A stretch of DNA of 64,000 bases from Streptomyces sp. NBC_00557 (GTDB lineage: Bacteria > Actinomycetota > Actinomycetes > Streptomycetales > Streptomycetaceae): positions 6,324,001 to 6,388,000 of the forward strand of contig NZ_CP107796.1 in NCBI RefSeq assembly GCF_036345995.1, written 5' to 3'. Below the pieces are notes generated by a model. It worked only from the letters and a program-made list of their open reading frames with translations, did no database searches and was not told where the DNA came from. Of this stretch, positions 1 to 12,095 are shown piece after piece. The position numbers and the translations under genes are program-made. Numbering within the stretch: the first letter of the stretch is position 1; every line of letters begins with the position of its first letter.

Positions 1-1
1 C

Positions 2-442
2 TGGCTGCCGGGCGACGACGACCCGGTGGTGCTGCCCCGCACCAGCGAGGGTCTGTATCTGCTCCAGCGGGTACGGGACGAGGCCCACCGGTTCGCGATC
101 ACCTACCAGCGCACCAAACGCGCCAAGCGGTTCCGGGCCGGCCCCCTGGACGAGGTCCCCGGCCTCGGCGATACCCGCAAACAGGCGCTCATCAAGCATT
201 TCGGCTCGGTGAAGAAGCTGCGGTCCGCCACAATCGAGCAGATCCAGGAGGTGCCGGGCATAGGCCGGAAGACGGCCGAGACCGTCGCCGCGGCCCTCGC
301 CCAGGCGGCTCCGGCCGCACCCGCCGTCAACACGGCGACTGGAGAGATCATTGAGGACGAGGAACCCGATACGACGGCGGGTGCCTCGCGGGAGCCCGTA
401 ACCGCGGGCCTCCCGGACGAACGACGGGGGCAGGAGACATGA
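2..442 (+). CDS. uvrC: UvrABC excision nuclease subunit C, C-terminal part
   Basis: This is the C-terminal 146 codons of UvrC, cut by the left window edge. UvrC makes both incisions in nucleotide excision repair, working with UvrA and UvrB. Visible are the end of the RNase H-like nuclease domain (motif [21 protein letters not shown]) and a tandem helix-hairpin-helix region ([12 protein letters not shown] and [12 protein letters not shown]) that binds bubble or flap DNA. An acidic, disordered tail of about 45 residues follows. The TGA stop overlaps the ATG of the next gene (ATGA), so translation is probably coupled to rapZ. Confidence 0.95.
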   Translation, partial: WLPGDDDPVVLPRTSEGLYLLQRVRDEAHRFAITYQRTKRAKRFRAGPLDEVPGLGDTRKQALIKHFGSVKKLRSATIEQIQEVPGIGRKTAETVAAALAQAAPAAPAVNTATGEIIEDEEPDTTAGASREPVTAGLPDERRGQET

Positions 443-1458
443 CCGAGCACGATGCACAGCCCACAGCGGACCGAGATCCCGCTCACAGGGAGGCAGGGCA
501 GGATCAGCCGCGAACCGCGGCCGGTCAGCAGCCCGCGGTCCAGGACGACGGAGCACAGGTGAGCACGGACGGTACACCGGCTGCAGGCCCCGACGCGGCC
601 ATCCCCGAGCTGGTGATCATCTCCGGCATGTCCGGAGCGGGACGGTCGACGGCGGCGAAGTGTCTGGAGGACCTCGGCTGGTTCGTCGTGGACAACCTCC
701 CGCCCGCCCTCATCCCCACGATGGTGGAGCTGGGCGCCCGCTCGCAGGGCAACGTGGCGCGGATCGCGGTCGTCGTCGACGTACGCGGCCGGCGCTTCTT
801 CGACAATCTGCGCGAGTCCCTCGCCGACCTCGACACCCGCGGCGTGACCCGGAGGATCGTCTTCCTGGAGTCCTCCGACGAGGCCCTGGTGCGCCGCTTC
901 GAGTCGGTGCGCCGCCCGCACCCGCTGCAGGGCGACGGCCGGATCGTCGACGGCATCGCCGCCGAGCGCGAGCTGCTGCGCGAGCTGCGCGGCGACGCCG
1001 ACCTGGTGATCGACACCTCCAGCCTCAACGTGCACGAGCTGCGCGCCAAGATGGACGCCCAGTTCGCCGGGGAGGAGGAGCCCGAGCTGCGGGCCACCGT
1101 GATGTCCTTCGGCTTCAAGTACGGTCTGCCGGTCGACGCCGATCTGGTGGCGGACATGCGGTTCCTGCCCAACCCGCACTGGGTCCCGGAGCTGCGCCCG
1201 TTCACCGGCCTCAACGAGGAGGTCGCCGCCTACGTCTTCAACCAGCCGGGCGCCAAGGAGTTCCTCGACCGGTACGCCGAGCTGCTGCGGCTCATCGCGG
1301 CCGGCTACCGGCGCGAGGGCAAGCGGTACGTGACCATCGCCATCGGCTGTACGGGCGGCAAGCACCGCTCGGTCGCGGTGTCGGAGAAGCTCGCCGCGCG
1401 GCTCGCGGCCGAGGGCGTGGAGACGGTGGTCGTGCACCGGGACATGGGACGGGAATGA
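439..1458 (+). CDS. rapZ: RapZ/YvcJ-family nucleotide-binding protein
   Basis: A P-loop protein of the RapZ (YvcJ) family, 339 aa. In E. coli RapZ is an RNA-binding adaptor controlling glmS; in actinobacteria the role is unclear. The P-loop at residues 63-71 reads GMSGAGRST, so the usual Walker-A lysine is an arginine. Next come the conserved DNLPP segment (about residue 85) and the C-terminal [10 protein letters not shown] motif. The first 50 or so residues are a polar, low-complexity extension compared with the E. coli protein of about 284 aa. I chose ATG 439 because it overlaps the uvrC stop; a later GTG at 559 is possible. It overlaps yvcK by 4 nt. Confidence 0.92.
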   Translation: MTEHDAQPTADRDPAHREAGQDQPRTAAGQQPAVQDDGAQVSTDGTPAAGPDAAIPELVIISGMSGAGRSTAAKCLEDLGWFVVDNLPPALIPTMVELGARSQGNVARIAVVVDVRGRRFFDNLRESLADLDTRGVTRRIVFLESSDEALVRRFESVRRPHPLQGDGRIVDGIAAERELLRELRGDADLVIDTSSLNVHELRAKMDAQFAGEEEPELRATVMSFGFKYGLPVDADLVADMRFLPNPHWVPELRPFTGLNEEVAAYVFNQPGAKEFLDRYAELLRLIAAGYRREGKRYVTIAIGCTGGKHRSVAVSEKLAARLAAEGVETVVVHRDMGRE

Positions 1459-2555
1459 CGGAACGTACACGGCGGCTGGGCAGGCTGCGCCGGATGGTGC
1501 CCGAGGGCCGTTCGAGCCGTGCCGCGGCCGACGCCCGGGCGGCGGCGGCCCGGCCTGCCGAGGCCCGCGGTGGGCGGCCCCGCCGCCGGGGCGCGCAGCC
1601 CAAGGTGGTCGCACTCGGCGGCGGCATGGGCCTGTCCGCCTCGCTCGCCGCGCTGCGCCGGATCACCGGCGACCTCACGGCCGTGGTCACCGTGGCCGAC
1701 GACGGCGGCTCCAGCGGCCGGCTGCGCGACGAGCTGGGCGTGCTGCCGCCCGGTGACCTGCGCAAGGCGCTGGCCGCGCTGTGCGGCGACGACGAGTGGG
1801 GGCAGACCTGGGCCCGGGTCATCCAGCACCGCTTCCAGTCCCAGGGCGATCTGCACGAGCACGCGGTCGGCAATCTGCTGATCGTCGCCCTGTGGGAGCA
1901 GCTCGGCGACCATGTGCAGGCTCTGGACCTGGTGGGCAAGCTGCTCGGCGCGCACGGCCGGGTGCTGCCGATGTCCGCCGTGCCGCTGGAGCTGCAGGCC
2001 CTGGTCAAGGGGCACGACCCGGACCGCCCGGACGACGTGGACACGGTGCGCGGACAGGCGAACGTCGCCCTCACCCCGGGCGAGGTCCAGTCGGTGCACC
2101 TGGTGCCCAACGACCCGCCGGCCGTGCCGGAGGCCGTGGCGGCGGTGCTGGACGCGGACTGGGTGGTGCTCGGCCCCGGTTCCTGGTTCTCCTCGGTGAT
2201 CCCGCACCTGCTCGTCCCCGAGCTGCTGGACGCCCTCACCGAGACCAAGGCACGCAAGGTGCTGTCCCTGAACCTCGCCCCGCAGCCGGGAGAAACCGAG
2301 GGCTTCTCCCCGCAGCGTCATTTGGAGGTTTTGGGGCGACACGCCCCTAAACTCGCCCTGGACGTGGTGCTGGCCGACGAGGCCGCCGTGCCCGACCGCG
2401 ACTCGCTCACCGAGGCTGCCAAGCGGCTGGGGGCCGCGATCGAGCTGGCGCCGGTGGCCCGGACCGACGGAAGCCCCCGGCATGATCCGGAGCTGTTGGC
2501 CGCCGCGTACGACCGTATTTTTCGGATGCATGGAAGGATCGGCCCATGGCGATGA
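1455..2555 (+). CDS. yvcK: YvcK/CofD-like protein (gluconeogenesis factor family)
   Basis: 366 aa. A CofD-like fold protein (YvcK/CuvA/GlmR family), linked in other bacteria to UDP-sugar sensing, cell-wall precursor supply and growth on gluconeogenic carbon. Key segments are [14 protein letters not shown] (glycine-rich nucleotide loop), [23 protein letters not shown] and [10 protein letters not shown]. The first 50 residues are Arg/Ala rich and lie before the domain, so a downstream GTG start cannot be excluded. ATG 1455 overlaps the rapZ stop, and the 3' end overlaps whiA by 10 nt. The rapZ-yvcK-whiA trio is conserved in Gram-positive bacteria. Confidence 0.93.
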   Translation: MTERTRRLGRLRRMVPEGRSSRAAADARAAAARPAEARGGRPRRRGAQPKVVALGGGMGLSASLAALRRITGDLTAVVTVADDGGSSGRLRDELGVLPPGDLRKALAALCGDDEWGQTWARVIQHRFQSQGDLHEHAVGNLLIVALWEQLGDHVQALDLVGKLLGAHGRVLPMSAVPLELQALVKGHDPDRPDDVDTVRGQANVALTPGEVQSVHLVPNDPPAVPEAVAAVLDADWVVLGPGSWFSSVIPHLLVPELLDALTETKARKVLSLNLAPQPGETEGFSPQRHLEVLGRHAPKLALDVVLADEAAVPDRDSLTEAAKRLGAAIELAPVARTDGSPRHDPELLAAAYDRIFRMHGRIGPWR

Positions 2556-3535
2556 CGGCAGCGGTGAAGGACGAGATCTCCCGGCTCCCCGTCACCCGGA
2601 CCTGCTGCAGGAAGGCGGAGGTCTCCGCCATTCTGCGGTTCGCCGGCGGCCTCCACCTGGTGAGCGGGCGCATCGTGATCGAGGCGGAGCTGGACACCGC
2701 GATGGCGGCCCGGCGCCTCAAGCGGGACATCCTGGAGATCTTCGGCCACGGCTCCGAGCTGATCGTGATGGCGCCCGGCGGGCTGCGCCGCGGCTCGCGC
2801 TACGTCGTCCGGGTCGTCGCCGGCGGGGACCAGCTGGCCCGCCAGACGGGGCTCGTGGACGGCCGGGGCCGTCCCATCCGCGGTCTGCCCCCGCAGGTGG
2901 TCTCGGGAGCCACGTGCGACGCGGAGGCGGCCTGGCGCGGGGCTTTCCTGGCGCACGGTTCGCTGACCGAGCCCGGCCGGTCCTCCTCCCTGGAAGTGAC
3001 CTGCCCGGGGCCCGAGGCCGCGCTGGCGCTGGTCGGCGCCGCCCGCCGGCTGTCCATCGCCGCGAAGGCGCGTGAGGTGCGCGGCGTGGACCGGGTGGTC
3101 GTCCGTGACGGTGACGCGATCGGCGCGCTGCTGACCCGGCTGGGCGCGCACGAGTCCGTGCTGGCCTGGGAGGAGCGCCGGATGCGCCGCGAGGTGCGGG
3201 CCACGGCCAACCGGCTCGCCAACTTCGACGACGCCAACCTGCGCCGCTCGGCCCGGGCCGCCGTGGCCGCCGGAGCCCGGGTGCAGCGGGCGCTGGAGAT
3301 CCTGGGTGACGAGGTCCCCGAGCACCTCGCCGCGGCCGGACGCCTGCGTATGGAGCACAAGCAGGCCTCCCTGGAGGAGCTGGGCGCGCTCGCCGACCCG
3401 CCGCTGACCAAGGACGCGGTGGCGGGCCGTATCCGCCGGCTGCTCGCCATGGCCGACAAGCGCGCCGCCGACCTGGGCATCCCGGGCACGGAGGCCAACC
3501 TCACCGAGGAGCTGGCGGATAACCTGGCGGGCTGA
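2546..3535 (+). CDS. whiA: Sporulation transcription factor WhiA
   Basis: 329 aa, full length. WhiA is a DNA-binding protein needed with WhiB to switch aerial hyphae to sporulation septation (ftsZ, ftsW, ftsK and others) in Streptomyces. The N-terminal half is a degenerate LAGLIDADG homing-endonuclease fold, beginning [15 protein letters not shown]. The C-terminal part (from about residue 210, [18 protein letters not shown]) holds the helix-turn-helix, with the conserved [15 protein letters not shown] stretch. The ATG at 2546 lies inside the end of yvcK, so the gene is probably read from the upstream operon plus possible internal promoters. Confidence 0.97.
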   Translation: MAMTAAVKDEISRLPVTRTCCRKAEVSAILRFAGGLHLVSGRIVIEAELDTAMAARRLKRDILEIFGHGSELIVMAPGGLRRGSRYVVRVVAGGDQLARQTGLVDGRGRPIRGLPPQVVSGATCDAEAAWRGAFLAHGSLTEPGRSSSLEVTCPGPEAALALVGAARRLSIAAKAREVRGVDRVVVRDGDAIGALLTRLGAHESVLAWEERRMRREVRATANRLANFDDANLRRSARAAVAAGARVQRALEILGDEVPEHLAAAGRLRMEHKQASLEELGALADPPLTKDAVAGRIRRLLAMADKRAADLGIPGTEANLTEELADNLAG

Positions 3536-5111
<1,576 letters not shown>

Positions 5112-5245
5112 TCGCCGAAGCGGGACCTTGAAGTGAGAGCAGGGCTCGGGCAGCGCAGCGCCGCGCTGTCCGGGCCCTGTCTCGCGCCCGGACCACGTCC
5201 TCTTACGATCAGGTGCACCACGAGCCCTCCTTTGGAGTCCACTCA

Positions 5246-6457
5246 ATGAAGACGATCGACGAACTTCTCGCCGACGGCGTGAGCGGCAAGCGGGTATTCG
5301 TCCGCGCCGACCTCAACGTGCCGCTGGCCGACGGGACGATCACCGACGACGGCCGCATCCGCGCCGTCCTGCCCACCGTCAAGGCCCTCGCGGACGCGGG
5401 CGCCAAGGTGGTCGTCGCCTCGCACCTGGGCCGCCCCAAGGGCGCCCCGGACCCCGCCTTCTCCCTCGCTCCGGCCGCCTCCCGCCTGGGTGAACTCCTC
5501 GGCTCCGCCGTGGCCTTCGCGACCGACACCGTCGGCTCCTCCGCCCGGGACACGGTCGAGGGCCTCGCCGACGGCCAGGTCGCCGTCCTGGAGAACCTGC
5601 GCTTCAACCCCGGCGAGACCGCCAAGGACGACGCCGAGCGCGCCGGGTTCGCCGAGCAGCTCGCTGCCCTCGCCGACGTCTACGTCGGCGACGGATTCGG
5701 CGCCGTGCACCGCAAGCACGCCTCCGTCTACGACCTGCCGAAGAGGCTGTCGCACTACGCCGGCCACCTCATCGCCACCGAGGTCGGCGTCCTGAAGAAG
5801 CTCACCGAGGACGTCCGCCGCCCGTACGTCGTCGCGCTCGGCGGCGCCAAGGTCTCCGACAAGCTCGCCGTCATCGACCAGCTGCTCGGCAAGGCCGACC
5901 GGCTGCTCATCGGCGGCGGCATGGCCTACACCTTCCTCAAGGCCAAGGGCTACGAGGTCGGCATCTCCCTCCTGCAGGAGGACCAGGTGCCCGCCGTCAA
6001 GGAGTACATGGAGCGTGCCGAGAAGCAGGGCGTGGAACTGCTGCTTCCGGTGGACGTCGTGGTCTCCCGGACGTTCCCGGACCTGAAGACCAAGGCGCCG
6101 ACCGAGCACACCACAGTCGACGCGGACAAGATCCCCGCCGACCAGGAGGGCCTGGACATCGGCCCGAAGACCCGGGAGCTGTACGCCTCGAAGCTCGCCG
6201 ACGCCGAGACCGTGTTCTGGAACGGTCCGATGGGCGTCTTCGAGCACCCCGACTACGCCGAGGGCACCAAGGCGGTCGCCCAGGCCCTCGTCGACGCGAA
6301 GGGCTTCACCGTCGTCGGCGGCGGTGACTCCGCCGCCGCCGTGCGTACGCTCGGCTTCGACGAGAACGCATTCGGCCACATCTCGACCGGTGGCGGCGCC
6401 TCCCTCGAATACCTCGAGGGCAAGACGCTCCCCGGCCTCGCCGCACTGGAGGACTGA
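5246..6457 (+). CDS. pgk: Phosphoglycerate kinase
   Basis: 403 aa, the normal length for the family. It transfers phosphate from 1,3-bisphosphoglycerate to ADP in glycolysis. Recognisable segments are [13 protein letters not shown] (substrate site), ASHLGRPKG, the GGAKVSDK region, and the C-terminal nucleotide-binding [11 protein letters not shown] followed by [14 protein letters not shown] start at ATG 5246, with GGAG at 5234-5237; an upstream in-frame ATG at 5213 would add residues not found in the family. The stop lies two bases before the tpiA start, so the two genes are co-translated. Confidence 0.97.
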   Translation: MKTIDELLADGVSGKRVFVRADLNVPLADGTITDDGRIRAVLPTVKALADAGAKVVVASHLGRPKGAPDPAFSLAPAASRLGELLGSAVAFATDTVGSSARDTVEGLADGQVAVLENLRFNPGETAKDDAERAGFAEQLAALADVYVGDGFGAVHRKHASVYDLPKRLSHYAGHLIATEVGVLKKLTEDVRRPYVVALGGAKVSDKLAVIDQLLGKADRLLIGGGMAYTFLKAKGYEVGISLLQEDQVPAVKEYMERAEKQGVELLLPVDVVVSRTFPDLKTKAPTEHTTVDADKIPADQEGLDIGPKTRELYASKLADAETVFWNGPMGVFEHPDYAEGTKAVAQALVDAKGFTVVGGGDSAAAVRTLGFDENAFGHISTGGGASLEYLEGKTLPGLAALED

Positions 6458-6459
6458 CC

Positions 6460-7236
6460 TTGAGCACGCGCACGCCGCTGATGGCGGGCAACTGGAAGAT
6501 GAACCTCAACCACCTCGAGGCCATCGCGCACGTCCAGAAGCTCGCCTTCGCCCTGGCCGACAAGGACTACGAGGCCGTCGAGGTCGCCGTCCTGCCGCCC
6601 TTCACCGACCTGCGCTCCGTGCAGACCCTGGTCGACGGCGACAAGCTCAAGATCAAGTACGGCGCCCAGGACATCTCCCAGCACGACTCCGGCGCCTACA
6701 CCGGCGAGATCTCCGGCCCGATGCTGGCCAAGCTCAAGTGCACCTACGTGGTCATCGGCCACTCCGAGCGCCGCCAGTATCACAACGAGACCGACGAGCT
6801 GGTCAACGCCAAGGTCAAGGCCGCCTACAAGCACGGCCTCACCCCGATCCTGTGCGTCGGCGAGGAGCTGGACGTCCGCGAGGCGGGCAACCACGTCTCC
6901 CACACCCTCGCCCAGGTCGAGGGCGGTCTGAAGGACCTCCCGGCCGAGCAGGCCGAGACGATCGTGATCGCCTACGAGCCCGTGTGGGCCATCGGCACCG
7001 GCAAGGTCTGCGGCGCCGAGGACGCCCAGGAGGTCTGCGCCGCCATCCGCGCCAAGATCGCCGAGCTGTACAGCCAGGACGTGGCCGACAAGGTCCGCAT
7101 CCAGTACGGCGGCTCCGTGAAGTCGGGCAACGTCGCCGAGATCATGGCCCAGGCCGACATCGACGGCGCTCTGGTCGGCGGCGCCTCGCTGGACGCCGAC
7201 GAGTTCGTCAAGATCGTGCGGTTCCGCGACCAGTGA
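6460..7236 (+). CDS. tpiA: Triose-phosphate isomerase
   Basis: 258 aa, complete TIM barrel. It interconverts dihydroxyacetone phosphate and glyceraldehyde 3-phosphate. The catalytic Lys is in AGNWKMN (Lys13), the electrophilic His in VIGHSERR and the general base Glu in [12 protein letters not shown]; the phosphate-gripping YGGSVK and GGASL motifs are near the end. The start is TTG at 6460. GGAGGA (6448-6453) lies 6 nt before it and overlaps the end of pgk. The ATG at 6481 would cut the conserved first strand short. Confidence 0.97.
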   Translation: MSTRTPLMAGNWKMNLNHLEAIAHVQKLAFALADKDYEAVEVAVLPPFTDLRSVQTLVDGDKLKIKYGAQDISQHDSGAYTGEISGPMLAKLKCTYVVIGHSERRQYHNETDELVNAKVKAAYKHGLTPILCVGEELDVREAGNHVSHTLAQVEGGLKDLPAEQAETIVIAYEPVWAIGTGKVCGAEDAQEVCAAIRAKIAELYSQDVADKVRIQYGGSVKSGNVAEIMAQADIDGALVGGASLDADEFVKIVRFRDQ

Positions 7237-7280
7237 CGCGGGCTGTGAGTAGGCGGTAGCGGCAATACGTCGTACCCTTG

Positions 7281-7310
7281 CGGGGGCGCAGCCGGGACGC
7301 TGTGCCCCCG
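7281..7310 (+). terminator. GC hairpin between tpiA and secG
   Basis: A 12-bp stem (7281-7292 with 7299-7310, one G-U pair, 6-nt loop) lies 45 nt after tpiA. No T-run follows. It may end part of the glycolytic transcript, or it may sit in the secG leader if TACCCT (about 7273) is a -10 box. Confidence 0.55.
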
Positions 7311-7344
7311 TCGTCCATCCGAATCCGAGGAAGTTGGTCCAGCC

Positions 7345-7581
7345 GTGGTTGTGGGGTTCTCGATCGCCCTGATCATCTTCAGCCTGCTGCTGATGCTGCT
7401 GGTGCTGATGCACAAGGGGAAGGGCGGCGGCCTCTCCGACATGTTCGGCGGTGGCATGGCGTCGTCCGTCGGCGGCTCGTCGGTCGCCGAGCGCAACCTC
7501 GACCGGATCACCATCGTGATCGGGCTGCTCTGGTTCGCGTGCATCATCGTCCTCGGCATCCTCATGAAGACGAACAGCTGA
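7345..7581 (+). CDS. secG: SecG, preprotein translocase subunit
   Basis: 78 aa. Small membrane partner of SecYE that assists SecA-driven protein export. Two hydrophobic helices are visible: residues about 3-22 (VGFSIALIIFSLLLMLLVLM) and about 53-73 (ITIVIGLLWFACIIVLGIL). Between them is the typical glycine-rich loop with GGGLSDMFGGG. GTG start with a GAGGAAG site upstream. Placement directly after tpiA is a common arrangement in many bacteria. Confidence 0.95.
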   Translation: MVVGFSIALIIFSLLLMLLVLMHKGKGGGLSDMFGGGMASSVGGSSVAERNLDRITIVIGLLWFACIIVLGILMKTNS

Positions 7582-7796
7582 CACCATCGCAGCACACACA
7601 TCACGCATATTCGGTACGTAAGGCCCCATGTTCGGTACGCGCTCCAGGGCGCGGCCTATCATGGGGCTTGCGTCTGGGTGTGGGGCTGGTAACTCCCAAC
7701 ACTGGACGCGCGTTGGGCCTTACGTAGACTGAGGCGCTCGCAGCGGAGCGAAACGCCGACTCGCTTCGCGGCACCATCACGCAGGGAGTTACGACC

Positions 7797-8132
7797 GTGG
7801 CAAGTGGCAACGCGATCCGAGGAAGCCGGGTCGGGGCGGGGCCGATGGGCGAGGCCGAGCGCGGCGAGTCCGCGCCGCGTCTGCGCGTCTCCTTCTGGTG
7901 CTCCAACGGGCACGAGACGCAGCCGAGCTTCGCCAGCGACGCGCAGGTCCCCGACACCTGGGACTGCCCCCGCTGCGGCTTCCCGGCCGGCCAGGACCGG
8001 GACAACCCGCCGGACCCGCCGCGCACCGAGCCGTACAAGACGCACCTCGCGTACGTACGGGAGCGGCGCAGCGACGCGGACGGCGAGGCGATCCTCGCCG
8101 AGGCGCTCGCCAAACTGCGGGGCGAGATCTAG
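7797..8132 (+). CDS. RbpA-family RNA polymerase-binding protein (probable paralogue)
   Basis: 111 aa. RbpA proteins bind actinobacterial RNA polymerase and group 1/2 sigma factors and stabilise open complexes. The central zinc-ribbon ligands match the family pattern C-x3-H...C-x2-C at Cys35, His39, Cys57 and Cys60. A helical C-terminal region (THLAYVRERR...LAEALAKLRGEI) matches the sigma-interaction domain. The N-terminus differs from the main S. coelicolor RbpA as I remember it, and it lacks that protein's long C-terminal tail, so this is probably the second, less studied copy. GTG start after GGGAG. A TAGACT (7725-7730) may be its -10 box. Confidence 0.75.
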   Translation: MASGNAIRGSRVGAGPMGEAERGESAPRLRVSFWCSNGHETQPSFASDAQVPDTWDCPRCGFPAGQDRDNPPDPPRTEPYKTHLAYVRERRSDADGEAILAEALAKLRGEI

Positions 8133-8141
8133 GAGTTGACA

Positions 8142-8172
8142 CCGGCCGGGCGCCTTCCAGGTGCCCGGCCGG
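8142..8172 (+). terminator. Strong hairpin after the rbpA-like gene
   Basis: A 13-bp stem (8142-8154 paired with 8160-8172, one G-U pair) with loop TTCCA begins 9 nt after the stop codon. There is no T-run, as is usual for GC-rich Streptomyces terminators. Confidence 0.75.
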
Positions 8173-8265
8173 AGCCCTGTCGCCCCCGCTCGCACGGCCG
8201 ATTGTCAGTGCCGCCCTCTACGGTTGTCGGTGCAGGCGAGAACCGCGCGAGGGGAGCTGACGGCA

Positions 8266-9543
8266 GTGGTCGGCACGGGGGAGACCAGGACGGGCCAGAG
8301 CCGTGCGCCCGGATGGCGCGGGGGCTTCGGACGGCTGTGGACGGCCGCCGTGGTCTCCCGGTTCGGGGACGCGTTACGGACCTCCGCGCTGCCCCTGCTC
8401 GCCGTCCGGCTCAGTGACGAGCCCCTGGTCATCGCCTCCGTGACGGCCTGTGGTTACGTGCCCTGGCTGCTGTTCGGCCTGCTCGGCGGGGCTCTGGCCG
8501 ACCGGGTCGACGGACGGCGTGCGATGTGGGCCGTGGACACGGTCCGCGGCCTGCTGGTGGCCGCGTTCGCGGTCACGGTGGGACTGGGCCACGCCTCGAT
8601 CCCCCTGCTGCTCGTCCTCGCCTTCACGCTGACCACGCTCCAGACCCTCTTCGACAACGCCGCGACGGCCCTGCTGCCCGCCCTCCTGGACCGCGCGGCA
8701 CTGGGCGGCGCCAACGCCCGTCTGATGACGGGTCAGCAGATCGCCGGCGGTCTGCTGGCCGCGCCGCTCGTGCCGCTGCTGCTGACGGCGGGCGTGGCCA
8801 TGCCGTTCGCGGCCGACGCCGGCACCTTCCTGGTGGCTGCCGCCCTGGTGGCGTCCCTGCGGATGCGTCCACCGGAGCGCGCGCCCCGCCCGGCGGGCAG
8901 CACCCTGCGCACGGAGATCGGTGCGGGCCTGCGCGCCCTGTGGGGCGACCGGGCACTGCGCGCGATCTGCGTGGCCACGCTGCTGTGCAACATCGGCATG
9001 GGAGCCCTGATCGCCACCCTGGCGCTGCACGTGACACGCTGGCTCGACGCGGGCGACGCCGGATACGCGGCCGCGATGACGGCCTACTCGGTCGGCAGCA
9101 TCGCCGGGGGATTCGCCGCGCAGCGCCTCGCGCTGCGCACCGGCCGGGTGCGGGCGCTGCTGGTCGCCGGCGCTGTCCAGACGTCGTCCCTGCTGCTCAT
9201 CGGATCCGTACGGCACCTGGCCGCGCTCGTCGCCGGCATGCTGCTGCTCGGCGCCATGAACCTGGTGTGGAACGTCAACCAGGTCACCCTGATGCAGCAG
9301 CGCAGCCCCGGGGCCATGGTGGGCCGGATCGCCTCCGCGTTCCGCACGGCGTCCACGTCCGGTGCGCCGCTCGGCGCACTCCTCGGCGGGGTGGCCGCCC
9401 GCGCCTACGGGCTGAACGGCCCGGCCCTGCTCGCCGCGGTGCTCTTCGCCCTCGCCGTCACCTCGCTGATACCGGCCCGCATGCCGGACGTACCTGTTGT
9501 CGCGCCGCACGGCGATGTCACGACGGCTCGCGCCGAGCGGTGA
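8266..9543 (+). CDS. MFS transporter, EntS-like
   Basis: 425 aa integral membrane protein of the MFS_3 (enterobactin-exporter-like) group. About 10-12 hydrophobic segments are spread evenly, with the typical cytoplasmic loop motif [14 protein letters not shown] after helix 2 and a related [11 protein letters not shown] in the second half. The substrate cannot be told from sequence; siderophore or drug export are the usual roles. I chose GTG 8266, with GAGGGGAG about 10 nt upstream; starting earlier would run into the terminator of the preceding gene. It is a single gene between rbpA-like and pgi, not obviously in an operon. Confidence 0.85.
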   Translation: MVGTGETRTGQSRAPGWRGGFGRLWTAAVVSRFGDALRTSALPLLAVRLSDEPLVIASVTACGYVPWLLFGLLGGALADRVDGRRAMWAVDTVRGLLVAAFAVTVGLGHASIPLLLVLAFTLTTLQTLFDNAATALLPALLDRAALGGANARLMTGQQIAGGLLAAPLVPLLLTAGVAMPFAADAGTFLVAAALVASLRMRPPERAPRPAGSTLRTEIGAGLRALWGDRALRAICVATLLCNIGMGALIATLALHVTRWLDAGDAGYAAAMTAYSVGSIAGGFAAQRLALRTGRVRALLVAGAVQTSSLLLIGSVRHLAALVAGMLLLGAMNLVWNVNQVTLMQQRSPGAMVGRIASAFRTASTSGAPLGALLGGVAARAYGLNGPALLAAVLFALAVTSLIPARMPDVPVVAPHGDVTTARAER

Positions 9544-9595
9544 TCAACTAGGTTGGAACAGCTGGGACAGGCACGAAAGAAGGCGGAAGTCGGAA

Positions 9596-11251
9596 ATGAA
9601 CGCAGACGGCCGTACCAGGCTCAACCAGACGCCCGAGTGGACCGCTCTCGCCAAGCACCGCGAGGAGCTGGCCGACACCCATCTCAGGGAGCTGTTCGCC
9701 GCCGATCCCGGGCGCGGTGAGACCTACACGCTCCAGGTCGGCGATCTCTACATCGACTACTCCAAGCACCTCGTCACCGACGAGACGCTGCGGCTGCTGC
9801 GCGAGCTGGCCGCCGCCACGGACGTGTCCGGGCTCAGGGACGCCATGTTCCGTGGCGAGAAGATCAACGTCACGGAGAACCGGGCCGTGCTGCACACCGC
9901 CCTGCGCGCTCCGAGGGACGCGGTGATCGAGGTCGACGGCGAGAACGTCGTGCCGAAGGTGCACGCCGTCCTCGACAAGATGGCCGCCTTCGCCGAGCGG
10001 GTCCGCTCCGGCGAGTGGACCGGGCACACCGGCAGGCGGATCAGGAACGTGGTCAACGTCGGCATCGGCGGCTCCGACCTCGGCCCCGCGATGGCCTACG
10101 AGGTGCTGCGCAGCTTCACCGACCGGGCGCTGACGGTCCGCTTCGTCTCCAACGTGGACGGCGCCGACCTGCACGAGGCCACCCGCGACCTGGACCCTGC
10201 GGAGACGCTGTTCATCATCGCGTCCAAGACCTTCACCACCATCGAGACCATCACCAACGCCACCTCGGCGCGCAAGTGGCTGGTCGAGGGGCTGGGAGGC
10301 GACGAGGCGGCGGTGGCCCGGCACTTCGTGGCGCTGTCCACGAACGCGGAGAAGGTGACCGAGTTCGGCATCGACCCGGACAACATGTTCGAGTTCTGGG
10401 ACTGGGTCGGCGGCCGGTACTCGTACGACTCGGCGATCGGCCTGTCGCTGATGATCGCCATCGGCCCGGACCGCTTCCGGGAGATGCTCGACGGCTTCCG
10501 GCTGATGGACGACCACTTCCGCACCGCGCCCGCCGAGGCCAACGCCCCGCTGATTCTGGGCCTGCTGGGCATCTGGTACGGCAACTTCCACGATGCCCAG
10601 TCGCACGCCGTGCTGCCGTACAGCCACTACCTGTCGAAGTTCACCGCCTACCTCCAGCAGCTGGACATGGAGTCCAACGGCAAGTCGGTGCAGCGCGACG
10701 GCCGGCCGGTGGAGTGGCAGACCGGGCCGGTGGTGTGGGGCACGCCGGGCACCAACGGGCAGCACGCCTACTACCAGTTGATCCACCAGGGCACCAGGCT
10801 GATCCCCGCGGACTTCATCGGCTTCGCCCGGCCGGTCGACGAGCTGAGCGGTGAACTCAAGGCGCAGCACGACCTGTTGATGGCGAACTTCTTCGCCCAG
10901 ACCCAGGCCCTCGCCTTCGGCAAGACCGCCGAGGAGATCCGCGCGGAGGGCGTGGCGGAGGAGCTGGTCCCGCACAAGACCTTCCAGGGCAACCGGCCGA
11001 CGACGACCATTCTGGCGAAGGAACTCACCCCGTCCGTCCTCGGCCAGCTGATCGCGCTCTACGAACACAAGGTGTTCGTGCAGGGCGCGGTGTGGAACAT
11101 CGACTCCTTCGACCAGTGGGGGGTCGAACTGGGCAAGGTGCTGGCCAAGCGGATCGAACCCGCCCTGACCGAGGGCGCGGAGGTGCCCGGCCTGGACCCC
11201 TCCACCAAGGCCCTGGTCGCCCGGTACCGGCAGCTGCGCGGCCGGAGCTGA
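9596..11251 (+). CDS. pgi: Glucose-6-phosphate isomerase
   Basis: 551 aa, full length. It interconverts glucose 6-phosphate and fructose 6-phosphate, joining glycolysis to the pentose phosphate route also encoded in this window. Family landmarks are [12 protein letters not shown] (sugar-phosphate binding), [26 protein letters not shown] (PGI signature), and the C-terminal [13 protein letters not shown] signature. The start is ATG 9596, preceded by GGCGGAAG. Upstream in-frame starts would overlap the MFS gene and add unrelated residues. Confidence 0.97.
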   Translation: MNADGRTRLNQTPEWTALAKHREELADTHLRELFAADPGRGETYTLQVGDLYIDYSKHLVTDETLRLLRELAAATDVSGLRDAMFRGEKINVTENRAVLHTALRAPRDAVIEVDGENVVPKVHAVLDKMAAFAERVRSGEWTGHTGRRIRNVVNVGIGGSDLGPAMAYEVLRSFTDRALTVRFVSNVDGADLHEATRDLDPAETLFIIASKTFTTIETITNATSARKWLVEGLGGDEAAVARHFVALSTNAEKVTEFGIDPDNMFEFWDWVGGRYSYDSAIGLSLMIAIGPDRFREMLDGFRLMDDHFRTAPAEANAPLILGLLGIWYGNFHDAQSHAVLPYSHYLSKFTAYLQQLDMESNGKSVQRDGRPVEWQTGPVVWGTPGTNGQHAYYQLIHQGTRLIPADFIGFARPVDELSGELKAQHDLLMANFFAQTQALAFGKTAEEIRAEGVAEELVPHKTFQGNRPTTTILAKELTPSVLGQLIALYEHKVFVQGAVWNIDSFDQWGVELGKVLAKRIEPALTEGAEVPGLDPSTKALVARYRQLRGRS

Positions 11252-11333
11252 CCCCGCCGGCCTCCGCGGCAGCCCTTTCTGTGCGCCCTCTGTGCCGATC
11301 CTTTAAGGTTGGGCGACTTCAGGGGAGGGGCAC

Positions 11334-12089
11334 ATGGCGTACAGAGGGCTCGCCGCGGCGGTCGCGGTGGCCGTGGTCGGGGTGTCGGCGGTGGGCTGCG
11401 GCAGCAGGGGGGAGCCGGCGGAGGCGAAGAACGGCCGGCCGGCACCGGCCTACCAGGCGCTGTCGGACGTGCCGGAGCGGCTGGGCAACGACGGCACGAC
11501 CATCATGGTCGGCGACCCGGCCGCCCCCGTCACCGTGCACCTGTACGAGGACCCGCGGTGCCCGGTGTGCAAGGATTTCGAGACCGGCGGAGGAGCGCCG
11601 CGGCTGCGCGCGGCGACCATCCGGCGGGAGGCGAGGACCGAGTACACCCTGGCCTCCTTCCTGGACGACCGGCTCGGCGGCGCCGGGTCGAGAAAGGCGG
11701 TCAACGCCCTGCGGGCCGCCCTGGACAAGGGCAGGTTCGCCGAGTACCACGACGTGCTCTACGCCCACCAGCCCGAGGAGAGCGTCGACGGGTTCACCGA
11801 CGCCTTCCTGCTGAAGCTGGCCGCGCGCGTTCCCGGGCTGCGCGGCCCGGACTTCGACTCGGCGGTGAAGACCATGAAGTACCGCTCCTTCGTGGACCAG
11901 GCCGAGGAGGTGTACGAGGAGGCGGGTGGAGCACAGGACCCCCACGGCCCCGGCACCCCGACCGCCGAGATCGACGACGTGCGCATCCCGGCCGAGTACA
12001 ACGCGGTGCTGTTCGACGGCGACGCCTTCGCCGGGCTGCTCACGAAGATCCGGGCCCACCCCGAGCAGTGGCACGACGTCGCACCCTGA
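11334..12089 (+). CDS. DsbA/thioredoxin-fold lipoprotein
   Basis: 251 aa, predicted to be exported and lipid-anchored. The N-terminus has a short hydrophobic signal ending in AVGC with Cys22 as the lipidation site. A thioredoxin-fold segment follows, VTVHLYEDPRCPVCKDFE, with the redox pair Cys76-Pro-Val-Cys79. This resembles the DsbA-like family that folds or reduces exported proteins. The C-terminal part (DDVRIPAEYNAVLFDGDAFAGLL) matches the closing strand and helix of that fold. It stands alone, with its 3' end 6 nt from that of the convergent ABC permease gene. The lipobox is weak at position -3, so anchoring is likely rather than certain. Confidence 0.8.
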   Translation: MAYRGLAAAVAVAVVGVSAVGCGSRGEPAEAKNGRPAPAYQALSDVPERLGNDGTTIMVGDPAAPVTVHLYEDPRCPVCKDFETGGGAPRLRAATIRREARTEYTLASFLDDRLGGAGSRKAVNALRAALDKGRFAEYHDVLYAHQPEESVDGFTDAFLLKLAARVPGLRGPDFDSAVKTMKYRSFVDQAEEVYEEAGGAQDPHGPGTPTAEIDDVRIPAEYNAVLFDGDAFAGLLTKIRAHPEQWHDVAP

Positions 12090-12095
12090 CGGCCG

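Noticed and set aside
103..1614. Long open frame on the minus strand across uvrC and rapZ
   Set aside because: It shadows real genes; GC-rich codon bias opens antisense frames. Composition is Arg/Gly/His rich with no known motif. The same applies to other antisense frames, e.g. 3885-5246, 5243-6379, 9548-11068 and 20201-21763.
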